Assembly (NCBI GenBank): GCA_009823395.1
Contig: CM020518.1
Location: forward strand, 13,512,501 to 13,576,500
Reading direction: 5' to 3'
DNA from: Thamnaconus septentrionalis
Lineage: Eukaryota > Chordata > Actinopteri > Tetraodontiformes > Monacanthidae
Length of the DNA: 64,000 nt
This document shows positions 22,635 through 33,196 of this stretch, in pieces. The notes under the pieces are model-generated. The model was given only the letters and a program-made list of their open reading frames with translations. It made no database searches and was not told the DNA's origin. A program made the position numbers and the translations under genes. Each line of letters begins with the position of its first letter. The first letter of the stretch is position 1.

Positions 22635-25015
22635 TCACGCCTCCAGCTCGAAGCCCATGCCCACTTTGTGTCCGCCGGCGTTGAAGTTCTTGCCGTCGAT
22701 CAGGGCCGAGAGGGTGACCTTCACACCTGCGGGCGCACAGGAAGCGGCTTGTCATTGGCATACAATATCTTAAACATGTCAGGATAATACTATTTCATGA
22801 AAGCGGTTAGATTGCAATGATTTCATTCAGCCAGGTGAAAGACAGCAACCTGGTTAAGACGTCCTAATTACATGGAAGACCAATAATAAACAGTAAAGAA
22901 TTTTGTTTCATGGAAGACCAATAATCAGTAAACAGTAATGAAATTTTGTTTCATGTAGCTAAAAAAAGAAAAATTGCACCAAGTTCAAACCTTAATGAAT
23001 CTGTGAAAATTATCACGTTTTTACGTGATAAATTTCACCTTATAGCGTGAAACTATCATGTTATTTTGTGATAAATATCACGGAAAAATGTGAAACTATC
23101 ACAATATTTCGTGATAATTTTCACGTTATAGCGAAAACGCTCGAAAGGCTTAACGTAGCTTAATGTCCAAAATCAACAATCACCAAATTTCACGTGCACA
23201 TCTGTAGTCACTAAACTACCACGTTATTTTGTGATGGTTTCACGTTTTTACGCAATACTGAGCCCGTTTTTTTTTTTTTTCCTAGGGTGGCAGCAATGCG
23301 CTTCCGTACAAGTGTTATAAAAAAATGATCAGCACATTTATTCGGAGGTGCTTTTTTTATGCAGGTGCTGCCTAACGCGTCCCCAGGCGGTGCGCCCGAG
23401 CTATCAGCGGGACGCTTTGCGGAGTAAAGAGTGAATCAACACTGCAGGAACTAACAAGATGCTCCCGTGGACAAACGCAATGCCGTCATTGACTCAACGG
23501 TTTGAAGCACCAGCTCGCCTTGCCGGCGTCACGTGGCAGTCTCCCGATGTGCGAGCTGACGCGATGCCAAGATGCGAGCAAACCTGGCAACCGAGGCGAA
23601 GGTTGCGTCTCCAGCTGTGCGCTGCAGGTGAAGCCAGGTCGTTACATAAGTGCTGTGCGATCCCTGGAATCGCATTAGATAAGAGAGAGGTGTGCGAAGC
23701 CCCCTAGCTTGCGACATGTACGAGCCCGAGGGGCGGGGCACCGCCTGCAGGCTGGGACTGGAGGTTCAGGAGGCAGAAGTAATTTTGCAATTTGGCTGCA
23801 TCCTACTCGTGTTATGAAACCACTCGATATGAAGGCATGTTTTGTGCCAATATCAATTAGCATGTTCCTTCTTCGCTACTGATGCATGAGGGGATTAGAT
23901 CGTTTTGGCTTTACGTGCCTTCAGAGAGAAATATGGGGAGTGAACTGAACAGTAGGTCGAAGTGGGAAGAACTGTGAAGGTTTTAATCGTCAGTTCTGCA
24001 CTGGAAAAATATTTTCAAAGCAATAAAATGGAAAGGACGACCCCGAAAGAATCCGGGAACAGCTGCACAGTTCGCCTTCAGGGGGCAGCGGTGGGGCCTT
24101 ACCTGGCCGAAGGCTCTGGGTGTAGCCGACTCCGATCAGGCTGGCGTTGTTCACTTTGGCCTGCGGGGGGGAGCGACGTGAGGACGCGTTAGCGAACAGA
24201 GGGATTTGTTCTTGCAAGAACTTTAACTGGAATTTTTTTTTTTTTTGGCAAGTGAGCGGTGGGGGAAACACTCACAGACAGGGAGGCGTCCTTATCCAGC
24301 TTGTACTTGGCGGCGATGCCGAAGCGGGTGTTGTTGCTGCCGGCGGTCCAGGCCAGGGTGACGGCCGTCTCCAGCTCGTCGTTCACCTTCTGGTAGATGG
24401 AGCCGCCGAACTCCGTCCCGTCGTTACTGGGAGGACAGAGGAAGAAGAAGAGGAGGAGGAGGAGGAGGAGGAGTTAGCGGGAGCGAGCAGCCAGGGCGCG
24501 GACGGACGAGCCGCCGACCGGCCGAGCACTCACACGTTGGTGTGCAGCTGGAAGTCCCCGGCCCGGTAGCCCAGGGCGAAGTTGTTCTGGGTCAGTTTGG
24601 ACTTGGCCGTGTCGAAGGCCATCTGGTAGCCGGCCAGCCAGCCCTCGTAGCCCAGGACGGCGGCGGCGTGGATGATGGGACCCTCGAGGTCCACGTCGCA
24701 GCCCATGTTCACAAAGTCCCGCTTGTAGGCCGTCTTCAGCTTGCCGCTCTTCTTACTGGGAGAGGGGGGGGGTTCAGACAGTTAGACGCTGAAGGGCGTA
24801 TTGCATTCACTTGGGAAAAGAATAATGATGTAGGTTTTCTGAGCACTAGGTGGCGCTATGTGCTCGCTGTCTGCAGTGAGTCAGCAAAGGTAAAAAAACA
24901 AACAAACGGGTAAACATATGAATGCACTCTTGGCTCTGCAGAGGCGCTGGGGGCTGGAGATGGGGTGCAGATGTCCTCCAGGCCGGGGGCAACTCTGGCA
25001 AGACGGTCACGAAGT

Positions 25016-25047
<32 letters not shown>

Positions 25048-28000
25048 CCACAACGCTAAGGCGATGGCTCTTCCTTTGTCCCCACCCGGTTTGAAAAAAA
25101 ATCGACCCTGAGTGCTCCGACCATCAGTCGGAGGCTTTAAGTACTGATGGGGGAGCACTGAAGACGTCTTTGAGGTCACGCAGAGGTGCTCTGAGCCACA
25201 TCTGGCCGCCGCTGCCGGTCTATTTATGGAGGCAAACTGTTTAATTGACGGCGGGTCGTAGATGGGACTGTGCCTGAAACGCCCTCCCAGGTGTCAGGTG
25301 TCCGTCGGAGCAGAAGCTAAAGCTGCAGCTGTTCGTCAAAGCATCCACTGCACTTCGTGCATCTTTCTGATTCGTCGGCTGAGCTCCAAACTCCTCCTGG
25401 GCGCCCAGGTGCCTGTTCAGTGCACTGCTGCGTGCAAAAATGTGAGTCTTTGCCAGGTTTTCGGTGTATTTCTATACATTTACATGTCTATCTTGGTATA
25501 CCTCATATACTGATGTGTGTCTTTCTGTATTTCTATATTTGAATGATTCATTTTTATACATTTACATCTATATTGTGGGAGCTTTGTTGTCACTCTGGCC
25601 TGTCAGCCGCTCTGGCTACTTCTATTTCTCTCTCTCTCTCTCTACATTCTTTATGTTTCCTTCTCACCCCAACTGGTCATAGGCAGATGAGCGCCCTCTG
25701 GTGTCTGGTTCTGCTCTAGGTTTCTTCCTGCAGGGGAGTTTTTTCCTGGCCACTGTGGCACTTTGCTTGCTCTGGGGGCCCAGTTGGTTTTTCCTCGGAT
25801 TGTATAAACTGAGACGCCTTCGGATGTGATTTACTGCTGTACAAAAAATTCTGATTGATTGATTGATTGATTAGAGATGAGGATCACACTTCAGATGCAT
25901 GTGGAGACTCGTATTAATGCAAGGTGGATACAAACGTGCTTAAAGCCGTCTGCTAGTGATCAGACTGATTTAATTCTACTTTATTTGTATTTGTTTTATC
26001 GGTGTATGTTGCAACTGTGTTTTGTATTTTGCCAGGTGTTGATCTCCATGGGATTTTCAGGTTAAACCAGGGTAAAAAGAAGAGGAAACGTGGTCTCACC
26101 CTGTGTTTGGTACAAAAGACGTGTCCAGCGCCACCTTCAGTCCTTGAGCCAGCTGGAAGACGAGCACAGCGTTGCGTTGGTGTCAACAGTGGCGACACAG
26201 ACACACACAGACACACACACACAAAGGCAGACACACACCTGGTCTTCCACGGTGACTTCGGTGCCCAGCGTGTTGTCCGTGTTCCACTTCTGGCTGAAGC
26301 TCAGGCCCAGCTCCTTCATCTTGTACTTGGTCTCCAGGCTGCCCGAGGCCTTGCCCGAGTCTGTGTTACTGGAGCCGGACGTGTTGAACTCCTGTGGTGG
26401 TGGGGGGGGGGAAGCAGCGGTTTAGATGGTTGTGTCGTTTTGTCTTAAGCACCAGAATTTGCGTCTCTTCTCGGGTCTCTATTAAGTCTCGGACTCGCTC
26501 TCTCTCGGTCACTCCTGCAGCTTTGTGACCTCTGCTAGCTACCGGCTATCAGAGCCGCCTGCTTCTTTTTCTGTGTTCAGCCGGGACGATGATTCCAACT
26601 GGGACAAACGGCAGAACATGTTGAGTCTGATGCGTGCAGGTCCCCCTTTAAATGCAACGTGGCCCTGCTTTTAAGTGACGAGCACCAAACTGAAAGTAAA
26701 ACTTTAGCGGCAAACACAACGGACAGAAAAATAAAAATGCAGGACATACTGGCGTGATGATTTGAGAAGATAAAATGAGAAAAAAAAAAAAAACCTTAAC
26801 GAAGAACTTAATTTTTTTTCTCGGTTGAATACAGCTTATTAATTTCCGAGGCGAATTTGTGTTGGTCTCTGTACGTCGTCATCCTTGCTGAATGACTCGT
26901 CCGAACTGACTTGCACACAACACTCCGTTTAATCACGCATCATTTACTGTCCACATTACACAAACAGCCGCCCTGTCGCGTCAAGGCCGCGCTCGCTGCC
27001 GCATTTCTCAGAGTCGCAGCCCTTTACTCTCTCAGTCAACACGGTGGTCCAACGGTGTTGGACCTCGCGCCATGGCGAGCACACGTCAACCCCAAGAGGT
27101 GTTAAAAGGAAAAAGGTGAGGGACGTGGCAGCCAAATATAAATCTCAGTCAAAGCCGGGCGGGAGGAGGGAGGTGTGTGGGCTGACGGGAGAAGAATCCC
27201 AGTCATGCGCAGCGATGGAGAAGATGCAAATTCATCCAGATGCACACAAAGCTCCAGCGGGAAAGTTTGAAACAATCTCAATTGTTGTTCAGTCTGCAGT
27301 TTGTTTGTCGACAAAGTTCGTCTTTTCATGTATATTTGCGTACAACTCGGTAGGAAGCGCACTTTCAAACTGTCTCCACGATGATAAAAATCCAAACCGC
27401 ACGGGGAAAAAAAAAAAGGGCCGTATTTCTAAAATCACCCGCACATGAGAGGCTGCGGGCCTGATTCTCTTAAATACAGCAGGAGAGACGCGGTGTGCAG
27501 GACGACAATAACGAGGATATAATTCCTAAAATATCTGCCCTATTTATGGAGGATAATCACTCAGCGGCAGGACTGACCGGACCACTGAAAACCAGAGGGA
27601 ACAGTGAAGTGCAGCTGCAGGGCAACCCCGGCTGCACCTTGAGAAAAGACGTGCGGCAGTTGACCGCTGTAATGTTTCACAATGCTGGATTTGGTTGGAT
27701 TCAATACAAGCGTTCCTATCATTGTCGAAGCAAGTTGGAAAAGAATTGTTCGGAGTAAATGCAAATTATTTGTTGCTTTTCCACCATCAAAATGACTGCC
27801 TGAATAAACAAAGTAATAAAAACGTAATTAATAAATACATGCATGAATGAATGAATGAATGAATGAATGAATAAATAAATAAATAAATAAATAAATAAAA
27901 TAATGATAAAAAAAAACATGAATGTCTTGGTTTCTGTTAAACAGAAACCAAGACATTCATGCTCCATGGAATAAAACCAGGGATGGATTAAGAGCCAGAC

Positions 28001-30269
28001 CATGGAGACACTAAATCAATGAGTGAACATGAAAGCAATGCCGTGGTGGTGATGGTGGTTACACAAACAAACAGCTGTCCGCTCCGACACCGTTCTTACC
28101 ATCTACGCAATCAGAGCACAGGCCGGTCCAGAATGGACGGTGGTGGCAGCGGAGGAGGAGGAAGAGGAGGAGGAGGCGGTGGCGGCGGTGGAGGAGGAGG
28201 AGGAGGCAGCAGCGAGGACACAGAGCAGCGGTTAGAGAGACACACACACACACACAAGCTACTGCACACACACTCACATACACACAGACAGAAACTGGTT
28301 ATGTTTCTCTGCAGAAGAGCTTCAGTCCTGCCACCGGCGTCTGGCTTCACCTTGCGGGCTTCAGGGCGCAGTGAGGAGCGGCAGAGCGGAGCGGGGAGCG
28401 TCCAGGAGATGCAGCGAGTGGTGGAGATCAAGAGCTCACGGTACCGTAACACTTCACTGACTGCTGTTCAACACTAACTAAAACAAGTGAAGGAATGGTG
28501 CAGAAGGCGGTCAGTGTCACTCAGCAGTGATAAAGTGCTGCAGGTGTGCATTAGCCCAGTGGTTCCACTCACTTTCTCAGTGACTAAAAGGCTGCGGTTG
28601 GATCTTCTGCACATTTGGTCATCATGACTGCACCCTCCTACAAAGCGCGTTTCGGGAAACCGACAATGTCTGCATTTTTTGTTTTCTGTCCGTCACTTTT
28701 TTTTTTTGCATTCTCATCCACTCTGGACGAGCGGTGGGCAAACTCTTTGACTGGTGGGGCCACAGTGGGTTCTAAGATTTGACAGAAGAGCGGGAGAAGA
28801 CGGATGGAGTGTTTTGGAGAGCCACCTCATAGAAGGAAAAATATATTATGGGATAAGTAGGAAACATGTGCTTCAATGTCAATTGAAAATGTACAGTGTT
28901 TCAACAAAATCAGTGTCTTTGAAGCTCCACTGTATTTATCCCTTTATTGAAATGACTCTTAAAACACTGAATTTTTAAAAAAAATGAAATACAGCTATTC
29001 TATATCTTACTATTAATATAATGTCTTCAAGATCGATGGGCCGGATTAAAAAGCTCAACGGGCTGCACATGGGCCCCGGGCCGTAGTTTGCCCACCTCTG
29101 CTCTAGAGTCTGGACACACAGCTCACTGGAGCCTCTGCAACCTCCCAAACTGTGTCACGAACTCTATTCTCCCTCGCCACTATCAGCCTCTGACAAACCT
29201 ACTGGAGTTCCAAACTTCTCTTTGCTCTCAACATGGGGAAAAAAAATACATTTCCGCCCGGCGGTGCCATTGTTGGAAACGGTCATTTGTCCACGCCAGC
29301 GTCCAGACACTTTTGTCACTTTTGATCCCGTTACATCCCCGTTTGTTGAGTGAAGGAAAGTGTGCTCACCACTCCGCTCTCCGATTTGGTCTTCAGGTCC
29401 AGTTTGACGACGCCGAAGCCTGGTGGGGTGCAAAGAAAAGAAAGGAAAGAGGTGTCAGTCAGCGTACAGGGCCAGGATAATAACTAAACCTCACTTGAAT
29501 TTAACTGGCACGCTTACACTGACACTTTGACAGAGTTAATATAGAATAAAATGGGACATGTGCTCTAATATTCAAATAAAACATATTATAACAGACTAAT
29601 ATATTTAAGATGCTGGCAGCACTGTATGGTGGTTGATCCAACTGTAAATCTGCTTAATTAAAGGTTTTTTTTTTCCATTTTCGTGTGGGTTATTTGTTGT
29701 TCGGAGCGCCTCCCACAGGGCAGAAGAGTGAACAGAAAGCGTCCAGGATGAGACGGGACCCTTCAGGTTCTTTCAAAAATGCCTAGTGTTGCATGTGTGC
29801 GAGTCGATGGACTAGTTGGTGAGGTGCTCAAAAGATGACATCATCTCTACTGGAAATTGCTGGACATTTTCAGTTTCTTCTCAACTCTTCAACTGGTTCT
29901 TCTGCCTTTGCTGCGTTAACGACCAGTTTGAGATCATGTAGAGATTTCTTCAGAGGCCTTTTGATGCGTGAATGTTTTACCCACCATGAAAGTCAAACTT
30001 TAAACCTGGGTTAAGACACATTAATTGCAATATTCGTTTCGCCATTAGATGCCATCAGTGCCTTGCACAATTAATTCAGTTAATGCAAGTTTTACTGATG
30101 TTACCTCAGTGTTCTTTCTGAAACAGCAGATTTGAAACGGCTCAGTGACTCTGGAATTCCTGGAGGTTAATAATTTACTGTTTGGCCTGAAAGTGTACTC
30201 ACCATAGCCTTTGCTGAATATATCCTTGGCGGCTTTGCCCAGGTCTGAGTAAGTAGGAGGGACGGCCAT
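22635..30269 (-). CDS. vdac3: voltage-dependent anion-selective channel protein 3 (outer mitochondrial membrane porin)
   Basis: Nineteen-strand beta-barrel channel moving metabolites across the outer mitochondrial membrane. Coding exons on the minus strand, in order: 30269-30203, 29419-29370, 26391-26239, 26152-26100, 24755-24534, 24426-24276, 24160-24103, 22726-22635. All joins are GT-AG and keep frame; total 281 residues. The N-terminal amphipathic helix starts [18 protein letters not shown]. Family hallmarks include [17 protein letters not shown], the GLK motif (QGLKVAL), [13 protein letters not shown] and [18 protein letters not shown]3 rather than VDAC1/2 is indicated by [46 protein letters not shown] and the C-terminus GFELEA. 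The exon lengths 153 and 151 are those known for vertebrate VDAC genes. Two residues are missing near GCDVDLEGP compared with human paralogues. Paralogue choice about 85% sure; VDAC family certain. Confidence 0.95.
22985..23256. repeat. TCACGT/ACGTGA palindromic repeat array, copy 1
   Basis: Short AT-rich units alternate TCACG and CGTGA with T/A spacers, for example the palindrome TATCACGTTTTTACGTGATA (23011-23030), then GTGATAAATATCACG and CGTGATAATTTTCACG. The same vocabulary recurs at 58437-58690. Lies in vdac3 intron 7. Confidence 0.7.
25575..25873 (+). mobile_element. LINE 3'-end-type repeat with (GATT)n tail in vdac3 intron
   Basis: Carries CCCCAACTGGTCATAGGCAG, GGTTTCTTCCTGCAGGGGAG, TTTTTTCCTGGCCACTGTGG and then TTGCTTGCTCTGGGGG, a very common fish non-LTR retrotransposon 3' region. 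It ends in ATTGATTGATTGATTGATTA. A 3' short-repeat tail is typical of the L2/CR1-like group. No reading frame remains. Confidence 0.6.
27842..27899. repeat. (AATG)n-(AATA)n microsatellite
   Basis: Compound tetranucleotide tract, GAATGAATGAATG then AATAAATAAATA, directly beside the 45-bp palindrome at 27917. Confidence 0.85.
27917..27961. repeat. 45-bp perfect palindrome (22-bp arms, 1-base centre)
   Basis: CATGAATGTCTTGGTTTCTG at the left and its exact reverse complement at the right, with a single A between the 22-base arms. Lies in the vdac3 intron between exons 2 and 3. Confidence 0.9.
28139..28285. repeat. (GGA/GGC)n and (CA)n low-complexity tract
   Basis: Purine-rich GGAGGAGG/GGCGGTGGC repeats followed by interrupted CA repeats, in vdac3 intron 2. 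Any reading frame here is a by-product of the repeats. Confidence 0.8.
28729..29100. mobile_element. hAT-like short element, copy 2 (inverted relative to copy 1)
   Basis: Ends GAGCGGTGGGCAAACT and AGTTTGCCCACCTCTG are inverted repeats; flanks CTCTGGAC and CTCTAGAG match at 6 of 8. The internal GGGGCCACAGTGGG and the ATATTATGGGATAAG region correspond to the complement of the element at 12041-12321, so both are one family. Lies in vdac3 intron between exons 29370-29419 and 26239-26391. Confidence 0.65.
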
Positions 30270-30602
30270 TGTGCTGGGAGGAGATAAGATGTGGTCACTG
30301 CAATATATTGCACAAACCTAACAATGAATCAGAAATGTTGGGGCGTGATATTCAACCTTTCCCCCTCAAAAAGGTCTAGCATGAGATGGGGGATTTGGGG
30401 GGGGGGCTAAGTGTGCCTCCTCGTGATGGTGCACCACAAGAAATACTTATGAAAAGCAGACATTGGATTATTTCGTATTTTCTTCTTACACAACAACCGG
30501 CATGTGCCTGCAGCAGAAGGGAACAAACTGTTCCTTCAGATGCAGCGGGGAAGCTGGAAGCCTCTGCATCCTGCTGAACTATCAAGACCCAAGCCTAACT
30601 AA

Positions 30603-30633
<31 letters not shown>

Positions 30634-31440
30634 ATAGGACGTTCGACATTTGTCCTTGGAAAGATGCTGCCGTTAGCATATAAACTCACACGATGACGGT
30701 TAGTTGTACCACACGTAGAAACAGACAGATTGGATTGTTACTTAGTGAACAACTAATGGCTGCTGCTGATGCTGCTGCTGCTCGAGTCGAGTCACCTTTT
30801 TTGGGACAAAGGACAACAGATGGGCCGCTGAGAGAGGCGTGGGGGTTTTGACAGCTAGCTATCCGCTGACTGGGCTGCTGTAACAAGCTAACTAGCAAGA
30901 CAATAGCGCGATTAATCATCAGTAACTGGTTGGCTTATGGACATTATATTCTGTCCGCATCCCTTACACACCCACTTTTGCAGCCACGGTTTCCTGGGCA
31001 GGGGTTTAAGTCGCTAAATGCACCGCTTAAAGTACAAACTGTGCCGAGACGTTGCGCTATCAAAGGGGAAACCTATCAACCGAGGATTAAAGTGTGCATT
31101 ACCAGGCTAAACATCATTACATAAGAGACGTACCGTTAGCCGCATCGCTAAACAAGCTTATGCTGTCTGTGGCTAACCTTGACGGAGGGGGTGAAACGTA
31201 ACATTGTGCAGCGTTTATAACTACTTTCGTTCATCCATCCAAATATGCACATCATTTGAATTCTTGCAAAACCATTGTCCGTGGCCGCCTTACCAGTGCA
31301 ACGAGGTTTCGGACGGGAAGTCTGCAAAGCCTGGAGCGCCCCTGGCGTGATGCTGCTGAGTGGATTGACAGCTAGTTTAGCGTAGCACTGCCTATAAGGG
31401 GACCAAGGGGCACACTGAAGGAGACACACCGCGCATGCGC
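30270..31440 (-). promoter_or_regulatory. vdac3: vdac3 5' UTR, first (non-coding) exon and promoter with NRF1-type site
   Basis: The coding start is preceded by an acceptor four bases upstream (CAG, then CACA, then ATG at 30269), so an upstream non-coding exon is expected. Read on the minus strand, CACTG|GTAAGG gives a donor at 31293, suggesting a first exon from about 31.4 kb to 31294. At 31431-31440 lies GCGCATGCGC, a perfect self-complementary NRF1 consensus, the standard activator site of nuclear genes for mitochondrial proteins. A (AAAT)n tract sits in the intron at 30600-30636. Confidence 0.5.
31431..31440. promoter_or_regulatory. NRF1 consensus site
   Basis: GCGCATGCGC is a perfect palindrome matching the YGCGCAYGCGCR core of nuclear respiratory factor 1. 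It sits where the vdac3 promoter should be, about 140 bp upstream of the putative first-exon donor, and faces slc25a1 on the other side. Binding is inferred from the motif. Confidence 0.5.
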
Positions 31441-32880
31441 GCTACTGGAGCTCAACGTGATCAGAGAGTCGACACAAACGCGAGAGCGTGATCCCACCGT
31501 CCTACCATGACAAGACGTGAGAACAATTAAATGAATTATTTAACAATCGTAATAATTGCTAATATCAATCTGATAGTTTCTATGGATTGAAAATAGTTAT
31601 TAATTTTTTTCTGTTTTCCCCACTGAAAACCAAGTGAAGGGTGTCTGTCTGTGGTCCCACCTATTCGTCTGAGCAGAAGGGGTCTTGGTTTGTGTCACAA
31701 GGTCAAATACATAAATCTACCAAGGGTGTCTTTGTGTTGGTGGACCTCCCACCAACTGAATAAATTAAGGCCCGATTTTATAGAGTATACAATTGGAAAG
31801 GCTATGGAGATGTTTTAATAGCGTATTGCTGAAAATCACTAAAACAATGAGATGATGGCAACGGTCAATAATCAAGAAAAGATGTGAAGAACAAGTTTAA
31901 AGGGTGTTGAAATATCAACATATGCCCTGTTTAACAAACACCTACAGACCCCTTACATCCTGCAATGCCTTTTTATATATAAATTTCAACATTAATAAAA
32001 TATGTAATTGTTTCGTTCATAAACTAAAATGGTCAAGACTACACGAAAAATAAAGCATGGTTACCTTGGTACTTGGTACTTTGGAATTCAGAATGCCGAG
32101 GATTTTCTTTCAGGATTTCTTGGGCCTGGACCAAACACCTACATGTTATACTGCACGTATTAAAAATACATCGACTTTTTTCATACTAGTTCCAGAATTA
32201 TTGAGACTAAAGGAATGAAAACGAGAAGGCATTGAACGTCAAACAAATTCGTCACTGTGTAGAAAGAACGAAGTGTCACTGGGTCATATATCAAGAAACC
32301 TCGAAGAACTAGGGTTGACATTATGACGGCTTAGCTTAGCTTAGCTTCTATTTTAAGCTGCATCATGGTTACTTGTCGGTAGAATTTAGCACCAAAAACA
32401 CACAGAGAAAAATACATGCTATGAGATATTTTTACAAACCTACAACAATGTTGTATATGCTGTAAGTATGAGCTATATATTTGGACCCATTCTACACAAA
32501 TAGCATTAACTTTTTTTTTTTTTTGTCGTGTTGGTTTTAATGGTGCTCTGTCATTATCTCTTATCAAATGAACATTTGTATTCGTAGTTCAAATATCAAT
32601 TGCTTTGGGATAAGGAAGAAGCTTGGGTCGCCCCTGCGGCTCGTTGGTAAGAGGAAAAACTCAAAAAGACACGAATTTTTAAAGCGTTACTACGGCTGCT
32701 GGGTCTGAAAACCGGCGAAATTAAAAGTCTGACGTGGTCGACAAGGCTCAACATCGCCCCCTGCTGTCTGAAATGCCAAATAGCTCGCAGAATGTGCAAC
32801 ACCGGAAACGTATCGTGGCGAATGAGAAGAGCGTTTCGGAAAGCGTTCGCGCGGAATCGTTCGGTTCGCCCTTAAATAGC
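31441..32880. other. intergenic region between vdac3 and slc25a1 promoters
   Basis: AT-rich and without recognised exons. It contains a short (TTAGC)n run near 32330-32347 and T-homopolymers. GC and CpG content rise from about 32.8 kb toward the slc25a1 first exon. Confidence 0.5.
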
Positions 32881-33196
32881 AGTGACAAACATGGCGTTCC
32901 TGTGAGTTGCGGGCCCCGCTGCCCCGCCCTGATCCTCCACGGACTCGACGCTCTCCTCCACGGGCCGTGTGCGCCACCGCGGAAGCAGCAACCGCTAAAA
33001 GTGCACAAACACAATCAAAAGTCCAATGGTCAGAGTCGGCGGCGCGGACTCCTTGCACACGGCGCCCGGACTGCATGAGGACCACACGGCTGACTGACTG
33101 ACTGACTGCTGCCGCCTCATCGAGCCATCAGGTCCGCGTTGACTTTAAAAAAAAAGGGGAAAAACAACAACAACAACAAGAAAGTTTGGACCAGTC
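32880..33196 (+). promoter_or_regulatory. slc25a1: slc25a1 promoter / 5' UTR
   Basis: CpG-richer sequence directly upstream of the slc25a1 ATG, with a (CTGA)n run near 33090-33108 and an A-run just before the start. No intron is needed between here and the ATG. The transcription start is not resolvable by eye. Confidence 0.4.

Noticed and set aside
23459..23741. Overlapping open frames on both strands in vdac3 intron 7
   Set aside because: No recognisable family, no codon pattern distinct from the intron, no splice support.
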